A DNA stretch of 64,000 nucleotides from Paraconexibacter antarcticus (GCF_024220175.1 NZ_CP098502.1:1922001-1986000), one strand, 5' to 3'; shown: positions 25,149-34,521, counted from the first letter of the stretch. Notes: generated by a model not told the origin, from the sequence alone. A program made the numbers and translations.

Positions 25149-25550
25149 GTGGAGCCGCTCGAGGGCATCGCCGCCGCCGACGCCCTGCTCGGGCGGCCGT
25201 TCCCGCTGCCCGCCGAGCCGCTGCCGCTCCCGCGCTGGGTCGAGGTCCGCGCGGTCGACGGCGGCGCCGAGGTCGAATGGAACCTCGACGACAGCCGGGC
25301 GCAGGCGCCGGGACGGCTCGCGCTCTTCGCCGGGCCGTTGCCGCCGCCGGACCAGCTCGGGCCCGGGGCCGAGCGGACGACGACGGAGGCGGGGTGGACG
25401 ATCGCCCGCGCGCCGCTCGCCGAGGCGCAGCCGTCGCTGCGCCCGGTCGTCCAGGTGACGTGGGCCGCGGAGGGCCTGCATCTCCGGCTCACCGGCCAGG
25501 GCCCGTGGGAGCTCGCGGCGCTCCTGCGGGTGGCGCGCTCGGTCCGCTGA
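25149..25550 (+). CDS. Hypothetical protein
   Basis: 133 residues from GTG 25149, which lies 35 bp beyond the divergent oxidoreductase start; an upstream in-frame ATG (25077) would overlap that gene. No signal peptide or membrane segment. Beta-strand-rich with many Pro and Arg, including PLPRWVEVRAVDGGAEVEWNLDD and VVQVTWAAEGLHLRLTG. Codon use fits a real gene and it leads closely (21 bp) into the glycosidase gene. I do not recognise a family. Confidence 0.65.
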   Translation: MEPLEGIAAADALLGRPFPLPAEPLPLPRWVEVRAVDGGAEVEWNLDDSRAQAPGRLALFAGPLPPPDQLGPGAERTTTEAGWTIARAPLAEAQPSLRPVVQVTWAAEGLHLRLTGQGPWELAALLRVARSVR

Positions 25551-25571
25551 CGCCGTAGCCTCGGCCGCCCG

Positions 25572-27212
25572 ATGCCGGTCGCCGCCGTCCTCATCGCCCT
25601 CCTCGCCGGGCTCCTCTCCGCCGTCGGCGGGGCCGCCGGCGTGCCGGCCGCCGACGCGTCCACGACCCAGGAGTCGCTCTTCCAGGACGACAACCTCCTC
25701 CTCTACCGCGGCGACGCGACGGCCGACGCGACGCTCCGCGAGCTCCGCGGGCTCGGGGTGACGATGGTCCGCGTCACCGTCCCCTGGCGCGCGTTCGCCC
25801 CCGCCCACCGCGCCCGCACCCGGCCCGCCGCCTTCACCGACGCCACGGACCCGGCGCAGTACGACCCGATCGTCTTCGACCTCCACGACCACCTTCTCCG
25901 CGTCGCGGCGCGGCTCGGTATGAAGGTCCTCTTCAACGTCACCGGCGGCGCGCCCGCCTGGGCGACCGGCCGCCGCGACGGCCGCTTCGTGAGCCTCCAG
26001 TACAAGCCGGACGCGAGGGCCTTCCGCCAGTTCGTGCAGATGCTCGGCACGCGCTACGACGGGCGCCACCGCGACGAGAACCAGGGCGGCGCCGAGATCC
26101 CGCGGGTGTCGGCGTGGTCGATCTGGAACGAGCCGAACCAGGGCGCGGGGCTGCAGCCCCAGTGGGAGCGCGACCGCCACGGCCGCCTCGTCCCCGTCGC
26201 GCCGCGGATCTACCGCGGCCTCGCGCAGGCGATGCTCAGCGCGCTGCGGGCGACCGGGCACGGCGGCGACACGATCCTCCTCGGCGAGACCGCGCCCCGC
26301 GGGGTGGACCGCCGCACGACGACGGGCAGCCTGCGCCCGGTCCCGTTCCTCGCCGGGCTCCTGTGCCTGGACGCCGCGACGCTGACGCCGCTCACCGGGC
26401 AGGCCGCCCGCGACCAGGCGTGCGACCTGCGCAGCGCGTCGCGGCGGCTCGCGGTCACCGGCTACGGCCACCATCCGTACTCGATCGTCTCCTCGCCGGC
26501 GACGCCCGACCCGGACGCCCGGGACATCACGCTCGCCGACGAGGCGCGGCTCGGCCGCCTGCTCGACGCCGGCGCCGCGCGGGGTCTCCTGCCGCCGCGC
26601 CTGCCCTACTGGTGGACGGAGTACGGCTGGCAGACGCGCCCGCCCGACCCCGTCCGCGGCGTGGACCCGGCGGCGCAGGCGCAGTGGCTCGCCGAGGCCG
26701 AGGCCCAGACCCGGGCGGACCCGCGGACCGCCGCGCTCGGGCAGTTCCTCCTCGTCGACGACCTGCCGCGCGACGAGCCCGGGGCGACGCTCGAGCGGCG
26801 CTGGGGCACCTACCAGAGCGGCCTCGAGCTCGCCGACCGCACCCACAAGCCGGGCTACGACGCCTACCGGCTGCCGTTCGTCCTGACGGGGACGCGGGCG
26901 TGGGGCCTCGTCCGGCCCGTCGCCGGCGGCGCGGCCACCGCGACGGGGGCCGGGGCGACCGTCCAGCTCGAGCACGCGCCGGCCGGCAGCGACGCGTTCA
27001 CGGACGTGGGGGAGCCGGTGCCCGTGGCCGCCGACGGGACGGTGACGACCACGATGGGCCCCGTGGAGCCGGGCCGCTACCGCTTCCGCTGGAGCCCGCC
27101 GGAGGCCGGGGCGGCGCCGGCCGGCGGGCTCGCCGGCCTGCTCCACCCCGGTGCGGGCACCTCCGCCGCGCCCACCTTCACGAGCGCGGTCGCCACGGTC
27201 GCACCGGCCTGA
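25572..27212 (+). CDS. Secreted (beta/alpha)8-barrel glycoside hydrolase-like protein
   Basis: 546 residues with an N-terminal signal peptide (about 1-29). The barrel begins near residue 43 and carries the two expected acidic catalytic residues of clan A glycosidases: Glu187 in WSIWNEPN (acid/base) and Glu350 in YWWTEYGW (nucleophile). The layout resembles GH5/GH39-type enzymes. A C-terminal beta-sandwich-like region (about 430-546) with an Ala/Gly/Pro linker may bind carbohydrate or cell wall. Substrate unknown. No sugar transporter or regulator is adjacent. Confidence 0.8.
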   Translation: MPVAAVLIALLAGLLSAVGGAAGVPAADASTTQESLFQDDNLLLYRGDATADATLRELRGLGVTMVRVTVPWRAFAPAHRARTRPAAFTDATDPAQYDPIVFDLHDHLLRVAARLGMKVLFNVTGGAPAWATGRRDGRFVSLQYKPDARAFRQFVQMLGTRYDGRHRDENQGGAEIPRVSAWSIWNEPNQGAGLQPQWERDRHGRLVPVAPRIYRGLAQAMLSALRATGHGGDTILLGETAPRGVDRRTTTGSLRPVPFLAGLLCLDAATLTPLTGQAARDQACDLRSASRRLAVTGYGHHPYSIVSSPATPDPDARDITLADEARLGRLLDAGAARGLLPPRLPYWWTEYGWQTRPPDPVRGVDPAAQAQWLAEAEAQTRADPRTAALGQFLLVDDLPRDEPGATLERRWGTYQSGLELADRTHKPGYDAYRLPFVLTGTRAWGLVRPVAGGAATATGAGATVQLEHAPAGSDAFTDVGEPVPVAADGTVTTTMGPVEPGRYRFRWSPPEAGAAPAGGLAGLLHPGAGTSAAPTFTSAVATVAPA

Positions 27213-27235
27213 GCGGTTCGGATAGGGTCGCCAGC

Positions 27236-27694
27236 GTGGACACCAGCAAGCTCAGCCGGGGGGAGCTCATCGCGGTGGCGGGCGGCCTCGCCCTGCTCAT
27301 CGGCATCTTCCTCAAGTGGTACGCGTCGGTCAGCGTCAACGCGACCATCGCGGGGCACGACGGCATCGGCAGCTACAGCGGGTGGCAGGTCCATCACACG
27401 ATCCGCTACCTGCTCGTGCTCGCGGCGATCGCGCCCCTGATCCTCGCCTACATCATCCTCCGCGACCACCAGCTCAGCTGGCCGCGCGGCGAGATGACGG
27501 CGGTCATCGCGATCGTCACGATCGGCCTCGTCTTCTACAACGGCATCATCGACCGCCCGGGCGACCCGTCGGGCGAGATCAACCTGCGCATCGGCTGGTA
27601 TCTCTCCTTCCTCGGGGCCTTGATGATGCTCACCGGCAGCGTCATGCGCCAGCAGGAGAGCGAAGTCGTCCGCAAGCCCCCGGGCGTCATGTAG
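27236..27694 (+). CDS. Small membrane protein with four predicted helices
   Basis: 152 residues starting at GTG 27236. Predicted helices at about 13-28, 58-76, 88-104 and 118-138, with short hydrophilic loops such as SVNATIAGHDGIGSYSGW between helix 1 and 2. The loop with a conserved-looking SYSGWQ and the charged tail QQESEVVRKPP suggest a DUF-type actinobacterial membrane protein. Function unknown. It lies 24 bp after the glycosidase and 55 bp before glpX, all on the plus strand. Confidence 0.75.
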   Translation: MDTSKLSRGELIAVAGGLALLIGIFLKWYASVSVNATIAGHDGIGSYSGWQVHHTIRYLLVLAAIAPLILAYIILRDHQLSWPRGEMTAVIAIVTIGLVFYNGIIDRPGDPSGEINLRIGWYLSFLGALMMLTGSVMRQQESEVVRKPPGVM

Positions 27695-27748
27695 GCGGCG
27701 GTTCGGGGACAATCCCCGGACCGTCCCCAACGAAGGATCTCCATACCG

Positions 27749-28768
27749 ATGACCGAGAACCCCTCGCTCGGCCGGCCCGACCGCAACATCGCGCTCGAGC
27801 TCGTCCGCACGACCGAGGCCGCCGCCCTGGCCGCCGCCCGACTGATCGGCATGGGCGACAAGATCGCCGCCGACCAGGCCGCCGTGGACGCGATGCGCAT
27901 CGTCCTGGACACCGTCGCGATGGACGGCGTCGTCGTCATCGGAGAGGGGGAGAAGGACGAGGCGCCGATGCTCTACAACGGCGAGCAGATCGGCGACGGC
28001 ACCGGCCTGGCCGTCGACATCGCCGTCGACCCGCTCGAGGGCACGACGCTCACCGCGAAGGGCATGCCGTCCGCGCTCTCGGTCATCGCGCTCGCGCCCC
28101 GCGGGGCGATGTTCGACCCCGGCCCGTGCGTCTACATGACGAAGCTCGCGGGCGCCGGCGACATCGCCGACCTCCTCGACCTCGACCGCCCGATCGGCGA
28201 GACGCTCGGACTCGTCGCCGACCGCCGCGACGTCGACATCCGCGACCTCACGGTCGTCGTCCTCGACCGCCCGCGCCACGACGAGGGCATCGCCGCGATC
28301 CGCGAGGCGGGCGCCCGCATCCGCCTCATCGCCGACGGCGACGTCTCCGCCGCGCTGCTCGCCGCGAGCCCGCGCTCGCCGGTCGACCTGCTGTGGGGCG
28401 TCGGCGGCACGCCGGAGGGCGTCATCTCGGCGGCCGCGCTGAAGAGCATGGGCGGCGCCATCGTCACCCGCCTGTACCCCCGCGACGAGGCCGAGCGCCA
28501 GGCGGCGGTCGAGTACGGCCGGACGCACGCCGACTACGACCTCGACCGTCAGATGACCCAGGACGACCTCGTCGCCGGCGACGACTGCTTCTTCAGCGCG
28601 ACCGGCGTCACCGACGGCGACGTCCTGCAGGGCGTCCGCTACCAGGGCCGCCGCTCGGCGACGACGGAGTCGCTCGTCATGCGCTCGCGCTCGGGCACGA
28701 CGCGCCGCATCGTCGCGACCCACAACCGCGAGAAGCTCCGCGAGTACAACGGCGAGCGCTACGGCTGA
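27749..28768 (+). CDS. glpX: Class II fructose-1,6-bisphosphatase
   Basis: 339 residues, usual GlpX length. Metal and substrate site motifs include VVIGEGEKDEAPML (about 62-75), Asp90, DPLEGTT (94-100), then DRPRHDEGIAAIREAGARIRLIADGDV and GVGGTPEGVISAAALK. It hydrolyses fructose 1,6-bisphosphate in gluconeogenesis; in many actinobacteria it is the main FBPase. AAGGAT lies about 10 bp before the ATG. A hairpin follows the stop (28772-28799). Confidence 0.96.
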   Translation: MTENPSLGRPDRNIALELVRTTEAAALAAARLIGMGDKIAADQAAVDAMRIVLDTVAMDGVVVIGEGEKDEAPMLYNGEQIGDGTGLAVDIAVDPLEGTTLTAKGMPSALSVIALAPRGAMFDPGPCVYMTKLAGAGDIADLLDLDRPIGETLGLVADRRDVDIRDLTVVVLDRPRHDEGIAAIREAGARIRLIADGDVSAALLAASPRSPVDLLWGVGGTPEGVISAAALKSMGGAIVTRLYPRDEAERQAAVEYGRTHADYDLDRQMTQDDLVAGDDCFFSATGVTDGDVLQGVRYQGRRSATTESLVMRSRSGTTRRIVATHNREKLREYNGERYG

Positions 28769-28771
28769 GCG

Positions 28772-28799
28772 CCGAACGCTCGGCTGCGCCGAGGTTCGG
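28772..28799 (+). terminator. Hairpin after glpX
   Basis: CCGAAC-g-CTCGG ... CCGAG-GTTCGG forms an 11-bp stem with one bulge and a 5-nt loop, starting 4 nt after the glpX stop. No T-run follows, so it may act with other factors. Confidence 0.55.
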
Positions 28800-28864
28800 T
28801 CGGAGGTTCCTCGCCCAGGGGCTCGGACCCTCCAGGCCTCGCCGGGTTCGGGCGGCGCGGGTGG

Positions 28865-29605
28865 CTACGCCGCCCGCGCGTCCCGGTCCCGCTGCTTCTC
28901 GGGCTCCGGGGTCTCCTCGAGCGTGTCCGGCGCGGCGTAGCGGCCGGTGATCGACTCCTCGAGCTCGCGGCTGACGAGCCGGCGGAGGAAGCCGTACGTC
29001 ACGAGGACGTGGATGCGGGACTGCGTGTTCGTGTAGACCGTCCGGCTGAGCCAGTGGGCGATCTGGGGATAGAAGTTCGCGACCTCGACCTCGACGTTCA
29101 CGCGCTCGATGCCGTCACCGACCTCGCCGCGACGGCGGACGTCGATCTCGAGGTACCCGTCGGCTCCGCGGCCGGGGCGCGCGACGAGCAGCCCCTTCTC
29201 GATCGGCCAGCGGACGATCCCGCGCTCGGCGTTCATCTCGTACTCGGGGCAGCCGAAGCTCAGCAGGACGAGCGGGCTGCGGAGGAGGACGACGTCGCGC
29301 CCGTCGTCGCGGTACTCCACGCGGATGAGGCCGAGCGTGCAGCGGCTGAGGAACGACCAGTACGTCCGGGCGAGCCGCTCGAGCGTCGACGGGGTCCACA
29401 GGCCGCCGAACGCGTCGATCGGCAGGTCGATGTCGGCCGACTGGATCGAGTGGACGGCACCGTCGGCGCCGACCCCCGTGTCGTCGGTGGGATCGTGGAC
29501 GACAGCCCCCTTGATGACCGCCGTATGCGGCTTCAGGCGGACGACGAGGGCGACCACGCCGGCCACGACGGCGGCCAGCGCGGCGAACAGGGCGGCGGGC
29601 TTCAT
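28865..29605 (-). CDS. Membrane-anchored conserved hypothetical protein
   Basis: 246 residues. One N-terminal transmembrane helix (about 5-24), then a soluble domain of beta strands: TYWSFLSRCTLGLIRVEYRDDGRDVVLLRSPLVLLSFGCPEYEMN and NVEVEVANFYPQIAHWLSRTVYTNTQSRIHVLVTYGFLRRL. The C-terminal tail is charged and disordered. No domain recognised. It follows the SDR gene by 19 bp on the same strand, so the two may be one transcript. Confidence 0.72.
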   Translation of the reverse strand: MKPAALFAALAAVVAGVVALVVRLKPHTAVIKGAVVHDPTDDTGVGADGAVHSIQSADIDLPIDAFGGLWTPSTLERLARTYWSFLSRCTLGLIRVEYRDDGRDVVLLRSPLVLLSFGCPEYEMNAERGIVRWPIEKGLLVARPGRGADGYLEIDVRRRGEVGDGIERVNVEVEVANFYPQIAHWLSRTVYTNTQSRIHVLVTYGFLRRLVSRELEESITGRYAAPDTLEETPEPEKQRDRDARAA

Positions 29606-29624
29606 GACCCGTCCATCATGACGC

Positions 29625-30590
29625 CTATGCCTTCGCGAGGGCGGCCCGGACGGCGTCCTCGAACCCGAGCGGGGTGTCGTTGATGCCGGGCGGCGGGGGC
29701 TCCCGGACGACGGTCTCGGCGCTCAGCCCGTCGACGAGGGGCCGGACGAGCCCGACCTCGATCGGGGTGAAGAGCGCGACCCAGTGCGACGACAGCCGCG
29801 GGGTCAGCACGGGCACCTTGAGGATGAGCGGCGGCCTGCGGTCCGCGACGGCGGCGAAGCGCCCCATCATCTCCCGGTAGGTCAGGACGTCGGCACCGCC
29901 GAGCTGCACCTCGGGCGGGGCGGAGGGCCGGTCCGACAGCGCGGCGAGGGCCGCGACGACGTCGCCGATGGCGATCGGCTGCGAGCGGGTGTCGACCCAC
30001 TTCGGGGTGAGCATCAGCGGCAGGCGGGTGACGAGGTGGCGGACGATCTCGAACGAGGCGCTGCCGGCGCCGAGGACCATCGCGGCCCGCGCGTAGACGA
30101 GCTCCGGGACGCGTTCGCGGAGCAGCTCGGCGACCTCGTGCCGGCTGCGCAGGTGCTCGGAGGTCTCCTCCTCGCCCTCGCCCGCGCCCTCCAGGCCGCC
30201 GAGGTAGATCGTGCGGGGGACGCCGGCGCGCGCGACGGCGTCCCCGAACGTCCGCGCCCCACGGCGGTCGTTCTCGGCGAAGTCGCCCTTCCCGCCGCGC
30301 CCCATGGAGTGCACGAGGTAGTAGGCGACGTCGGCGCCCGCGAGCGCCGCGTCGAGGCCGTCGCCGCTGAGGACGTCCCCCTCGACGAGCTCGACGCCGT
30401 CGGGCAGCTTGCCACGCGCGCGGCTGCGGTCGCGGACGAGCGCGCGGACCGCGTGGCCCCGCTCGAGCAGGACGGGGGCGAGCATGCCCCCGACGTAGCC
30501 GGTCCCGCCGGTGAGCAGGATCGTCCGACGGTCGTCCGCATTCTGGTGCACGACGGAGGTACGTACCCGGAGATGACGAGGATGAGCCAT
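29625..30590 (-). CDS. NAD(P)-binding atypical SDR (NDUFA9/NmrA-like)
   Basis: 321 residues. Rossmann motif TGGTGYVG (27-34), then VRALVRDRSRARGKLPDGVELVEGDVL and VAYYLVHSMG, typical of extended atypical SDRs of the NmrA/NDUFA9 type found in actinobacteria. The active-site Tyr-x3-Lys is absent at the usual position, which is common in this subgroup. The C-terminal half (about 230-321) contains IGDVVAAL and TYREMM. ATG 30590 is chosen; an internal GTG about 36 bp downstream is possible. Divergent from the MerR-DICT regulator with 72 bp between starts. Confidence 0.82.
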   Translation of the reverse strand: MAHPRHLRVRTSVVHQNADDRRTILLTGGTGYVGGMLAPVLLERGHAVRALVRDRSRARGKLPDGVELVEGDVLSGDGLDAALAGADVAYYLVHSMGRGGKGDFAENDRRGARTFGDAVARAGVPRTIYLGGLEGAGEGEEETSEHLRSRHEVAELLRERVPELVYARAAMVLGAGSASFEIVRHLVTRLPLMLTPKWVDTRSQPIAIGDVVAALAALSDRPSAPPEVQLGGADVLTYREMMGRFAAVADRRPPLILKVPVLTPRLSSHWVALFTPIEVGLVRPLVDGLSAETVVREPPPPGINDTPLGFEDAVRAALAKA

Positions 30591-30662
30591 GAACCTCCCA
30601 GGGCCGTAACGTCCGACAAAGCTGCGAGGAATCGTTCCACGCGCTGTTGAAGGACACCCCTC

Positions 30663-31517
30663 ATGACCCGACCCGCCGCTCTCACGATCAAGGACGTCGC
30701 CGCGCAGACCGGCGTCGCCGCCGGCACGATCAGGATGTGGGAGCAGCGCTACGGCTTCCCCGAGCCCGGTCGCACCGCCGGCGGCTACCGCGTCTACAGC
30801 GAGGGGGACGTCGAGGCGCTGCGCCGCGTCGTCGCCTACCGCCACCGCGGGCTGTCGGTCCCGGCGGCGATCGAGCGGGCGGCCGAGTCCGGCGACAAGC
30901 CCGAGCAGCCGTCGATCTACGCGGCGGTCGCCTCGAGCGAGCACGGCGCCCGCCCGCAGATCCTCAAGAAGGGCACGCTCGTCGCGATCAGCCGCGCCAT
31001 CGAGCACGAGGCGCTGGCCCAGGCGGCCACCCCGGTCCTCTTCGGCGCCTTCCAGCACGAGCCGTTCTACCGGGCCGTCGAGGCCCGCTACCGCTCGATC
31101 GCGCGCTACGCCGACGCGGCCGCGGTCTTCGCCGACTTCGCCGACGTCCGCCGCGAGGAGGGGGCACCGGCCGAGCTGCCGATCGGCCCCGACGACAAGC
31201 TCGGCAACGAGTGGGCGGTCATCGTCGACGCGCCCGGGTACTGCGCCTGCCTGCTCGCCTGGGAGGTGCCGGGGATCACCGAGCCCGGTGACCCGGACGA
31301 CCTCAGCCGGCGGTTCGAGGCGATCTGGACGCTCGACCCGGTCGCCACCCGGCGGGCCGCGGTCGCCGCCGCCCGGCTGGCGACGAAGACGTGCCCGGAG
31401 CTCGGCCGCGAGCTCGAGGCCGCCCTCGAGGACCGGCCGCTCGCGCTCGACACCCCCGCGCCCGGCCTCACGGCGCTGACGAACCGGATGGTCGCGTACC
31501 TCGACGCGGCCGACTGA
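30663..31517 (+). CDS. MerR-DICT transcriptional regulator
   Basis: 284 residues. N-terminal MerR helix-turn-helix (about 7-75) with IKDVAAQTGVAAGTIRMWEQRYGFPEP and GGYRVYSEGDVEALRRV. The remainder (about 100-280) is a DICT sensory domain, with LVAISRAIEHEALAQAATPVLFGAFQHEPFYR. DICT is usually found with light- or c-di-GMP-related modules. There is no cysteine metal site as in metal-binding MerR proteins. It diverges from the SDR gene, its likeliest target, by the shared 30,591-30,662 spacer. Confidence 0.9.
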   Translation: MTRPAALTIKDVAAQTGVAAGTIRMWEQRYGFPEPGRTAGGYRVYSEGDVEALRRVVAYRHRGLSVPAAIERAAESGDKPEQPSIYAAVASSEHGARPQILKKGTLVAISRAIEHEALAQAATPVLFGAFQHEPFYRAVEARYRSIARYADAAAVFADFADVRREEGAPAELPIGPDDKLGNEWAVIVDAPGYCACLLAWEVPGITEPGDPDDLSRRFEAIWTLDPVATRRAAVAAARLATKTCPELGRELEAALEDRPLALDTPAPGLTALTNRMVAYLDAAD

Positions 31518-31529
31518 CGCCGCCCGGCG

Positions 31530-32723
31530 TCAGCGCAGCAGCTCGATCTCCACGGGCGTCCCGGCCGCGAGCTCGCCCGGGCCGGCCGGGATGCGCGCGA
31601 GGCCGTCCGCCCCGCGCATCGAGGTGAGGACGTGCGAGCCCTGCGGCCCCGTGAGCGCGGCGTGTCCCGCGTCGTCGAAGTGGATGCGCACGAGCTCGTC
31701 GCGGCCCTCGTTCCGCGGCACCGCCTCCGCCAGGGGGGCCTGGACCCGCCGCGCGGCCGGGTCCGCGCCCTGCAGCGCCCGCAGGGCCGGCCGTACGAAG
31801 AGGAGGAAGGTCACCATCGCGCTCACCGGGTTGCCGGGGAGGCCGAAGACGAGCTGCTCACCCCGGGTGCCGAACCACGTCGGCTTGCCCGGCCGCAGCG
31901 CGACCCGCCAGAAGTCCTCGTCGACGCCGCACGCCTCGAGCGCGCCCTTGACGTGGTCGTGGGGGCCGACGGAGACGCCGCCGGAGAGGACGAGGACGTC
32001 GGCGTGCTCCAGCGCGGCCGCGATCGCGGCCCGCGTCGCCGCGGCGCTGTCCGGCACGTGGACGGGGAGGAGGGCCTCGCCCCCCGCCTCGGTCGCGAGC
32101 GCGACGAGCGTCAGCGCGTTGGAGTTGTGGATCTGGCCCGGCCCGAGCGCGGAGCCCGGGGGCACGAGCTCGTCGCCCGTCGAGAGCACCGCGACGCGGG
32201 GCCGCCGCGCGCAGGCGAGCGCGCCGGCGTGGGCGCCGGCGGCGATCCCGACGGCGGCGGCGTCGATCGTCGTCCCGGCGCGCAGGACGACCGTCCCGGC
32301 CCGCATGTCCTCGCCGGCGCCGCGGACGTTCTGCCCGGGCGCGACGTCGGCCTCGAGCGTGACGGTGCCGTCCTCGTGCTCGTCGGTGCGCTCGACCATG
32401 ATCACCGCGTCGGCGCCCTCGGGGAGCATCGCGCCGGTCGAGATCCGCACCGCCGTGTCGCCCGTCACGGCGACGGGGGAGGGGGTGCCCGCCCGCGACT
32501 CGCCCGCGACCCGCAGCCGCCGCCCGGCCGGAGCCGCCTGGATCGCGAAGCCGTCCATCGCGCTGTTCGTGAACGGGGGCACGTCGCCGCCCGCGCGCAC
32601 GTCGGCGACGAGGACCCGGCCGAGCGCCGCCGAGAGGGGGACCGTCTGCGCCGGGAGCAGCGCCACGGCGGCGAGCACCCGGGCGCGGGCGGTCTCGACG
32701 TCGAGGAGCGCTGTCGCGGTCAT
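31530..32723 (-). CDS. moeA: Molybdopterin molybdenumtransferase
   Basis: 397 residues. MoeA inserts molybdenum into adenylylated molybdopterin. Domain pattern: N-terminal PFTNSAMDGFA (about 49-59), STGDELVPPGS and QIHNSNALTL in the central MoCF domain, SGGVSVGPHDHVKGAL, and FGLPGNPVSAMVTFLLFVRPAL near the C-terminus. The C-terminal MoeA_C domain follows. No other Moco gene is in the window. The nearest same-strand gene is more than 900 bp away, so it is probably monocistronic. Its 3' end faces the MerR-DICT gene. Confidence 0.95.
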   Translation of the reverse strand: MTATALLDVETARARVLAAVALLPAQTVPLSAALGRVLVADVRAGGDVPPFTNSAMDGFAIQAAPAGRRLRVAGESRAGTPSPVAVTGDTAVRISTGAMLPEGADAVIMVERTDEHEDGTVTLEADVAPGQNVRGAGEDMRAGTVVLRAGTTIDAAAVGIAAGAHAGALACARRPRVAVLSTGDELVPPGSALGPGQIHNSNALTLVALATEAGGEALLPVHVPDSAAATRAAIAAALEHADVLVLSGGVSVGPHDHVKGALEACGVDEDFWRVALRPGKPTWFGTRGEQLVFGLPGNPVSAMVTFLLFVRPALRALQGADPAARRVQAPLAEAVPRNEGRDELVRIHFDDAGHAALTGPQGSHVLTSMRGADGLARIPAGPGELAAGTPVEIELLR

Positions 32724-32773
32724 GGGGCCATTGTGACGGGAAGGCGTCGGGGGCGGCTGGTATCCATCCCTCG

Positions 32774-33775
32774 ATGCCCGACCGGTCCACCCCTCACGGC
32801 CGCCGCCCGCGACCGGTCGCCGGTCTGCCCGCGGTCGACGGCGTCGCCGTGGCCAAGGGCTGGCTCCTCGAGCTGCTCGCCCGCACCCCGCTGCACGCCG
32901 TGGCCCGGATCCCCGCGGCGCTCCTCGCCCGCGAGGCTCCGGACCTGTGCGTTGCAGTGGCCGCGGCCGTCGCCTCCGACGCGGCGCTCGAGCGGCTCGC
33001 GACGGGGGACGGGGCCGTGCTCGCCGCCCGGGCCGGCGCGCTGACCGGGGCGACCGCCTCGGCCGACGTCGTCGCGGGGATCGACGCGCTGCGCTCGGTG
33101 CTCCATCGCGCGCTGCGGACCGAGGAGGACGCGGCGCTCGCCGCGGACACCGGGGACCGCCTCGCCCACGTCTGCGCGCTCGTGACCGGCCTCGCGCTCG
33201 GCGCCGGGGCGAGCGCCGCGACCGAGCCGGAGCCGGAGCCGGAGCGCGCTCCCGATCCCGCGCCGCCGCGGCACACCGCGCCGCGGCTCGTGCCGCCCGA
33301 GCCGGCGGGCCGCGTCGTCGTCGCCCAGGACCTGCGCGCCGACGCGCCCCACCGTGAGGCGCTCGACCGGGCCCTCGCCGAGGCGGGCCACCACCCGGTC
33401 ACGGCGCTGGCGATCGAGATCGATGACCGCGAGCGGCTCGCGGCCCTGGAGGACGGCGGCGACCTGCTGCCGGTCCTGGCACCGCTCGAGGACGCGCTCG
33501 TCGCGGGCGGTGAGCCCGACGACGTGCTCGTGCGCGAGCAGCCCGGCCGCTGGTGGCTCATCGCCCCGCGGACCGGGACGGACGCCGCCCGCGTGCTCGC
33601 CGGGCGCCTGAGCGGGATCGTCGGCGCGCACGCGCCGGTGCGGCACGGCGTCCCGCTGACGGCGTCGATCGGCGTCGCCGTCTTCCCGGACGACGGCGCC
33701 GACGCCGACGCGCTGCTGGAGCACGCCGACCAGGGCGTCTTCACCGCCCGGGCGCTCGGCGTGCCGATCGCCTAG
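32774..33775 (+). CDS. Protein with a degenerate GGDEF-like domain
   Basis: 333 residues. The C-terminal 160 residues resemble a GGDEF fold: the strand LTASIGVAVFPDDGADADALLEHADQGVF is the conserved distal part, but the catalytic GG[D/E]EF position reads PGRWWL, so no cyclase activity is expected. The N-terminal half is helical, Ala/Leu-rich, with a low-complexity Glu/Pro linker (about 150-175). No transmembrane helices. A structural or effector role is more likely than c-di-GMP synthesis. Its stop overlaps the convergent RlpA gene by 4 bp. Confidence 0.75.
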   Translation: MPDRSTPHGRRPRPVAGLPAVDGVAVAKGWLLELLARTPLHAVARIPAALLAREAPDLCVAVAAAVASDAALERLATGDGAVLAARAGALTGATASADVVAGIDALRSVLHRALRTEEDAALAADTGDRLAHVCALVTGLALGAGASAATEPEPEPERAPDPAPPRHTAPRLVPPEPAGRVVVAQDLRADAPHREALDRALAEAGHHPVTALAIEIDDRERLAALEDGGDLLPVLAPLEDALVAGGEPDDVLVREQPGRWWLIAPRTGTDAARVLAGRLSGIVGAHAPVRHGVPLTASIGVAVFPDDGADADALLEHADQGVFTARALGVPIA

Positions 33776-34521
33776 CTCGTCGCGGCGGCCTTCGGCAGCC
33801 GCACGGCCCCGATCGTGTCGACGCCGTCGAAGCCGAGCGCCTGCGCGGTGGCGGAGGTGAGGTCCCAGCTCGCGCCGTTCGCGAACGGGCCGCGGTCGAT
33901 GACGGGCACGGTGATGCTGCGCCCGTTGTAGTAGACGGACACGAGCGTCCCGCAGGGCAGGCCGCGGTTGGCGACGCCGAGCGTGTCCTCCTGGAGGACC
34001 TGGCCGCAGGCGGTCTTCTTCCCGAAGAACCCCGGGCCGTAGAAGGAGGCCTTCGCCTGGCGGTAGACCGTGACCGCGGTGACGCCGGTCGACGTGACGG
34101 TGGCCGAGGCGGCGCTGGCCCCGCTCGGCGCGCTGATCGCGCGGACGGGGAAGCGGCCGATGTGGCGGGTGCGCCAGACGGCGTCGAAGCTGCCGCCGGA
34201 GGTCGTCGTCGCGGTGGCCGCGGTCACCCAGCGGCCGTCCTTGCGCTGCGTCTGCACGGCGACCCTGCGGCCGGACTGCCCGTGGGCCATGGTCCCCTGG
34301 ACGTGGAGGCTGCGGCCGAGGATCGACGCGGTCTGGACGAGCAGCGTGCCGCCGTCGGCGGTCGCCGGCGTCGCCTGGGTGGCGGGGGCGGGCTGGACGC
34401 CGGTCGGCGTGCCGAAGCCGGCACCGCCGTCGGCGGCGACCGCGGTGGTCGTGGGGATGGCGACGCACGTCAGCGTCACGGCGCAGGCCGCGCGCAGTCG
34501 CGCAGGGGTGGGACGGATCAC
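33772..34521 (-). CDS. Secreted RlpA-like double-psi beta-barrel protein
   Basis: 249 residues from GTG 34521. Signal peptide (about 1-29), a Thr/Pro/Gly-rich linker, a beta-rich region (about 60-155), and a C-terminal double-psi barrel (about 165-240) containing ASFYGPGF, CGQVL, LGVANRGLPCGTLVSVYYNG and VPVIDRGPF, with the Asp of DRGPF expected in the active or sugar-binding site. RlpA-like and Rpf-like barrels act on peptidoglycan. A ydaO riboswitch lies just upstream, as for cell-wall hydrolases in other actinobacteria, so expression is expected to respond to c-di-AMP. Confidence 0.88.
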   Translation of the reverse strand: MIRPTPARLRAACAVTLTCVAIPTTTAVAADGGAGFGTPTGVQPAPATQATPATADGGTLLVQTASILGRSLHVQGTMAHGQSGRRVAVQTQRKDGRWVTAATATTTSGGSFDAVWRTRHIGRFPVRAISAPSGASAASATVTSTGVTAVTVYRQAKASFYGPGFFGKKTACGQVLQEDTLGVANRGLPCGTLVSVYYNGRSITVPVIDRGPFANGASWDLTSATAQALGFDGVDTIGAVRLPKAAATS

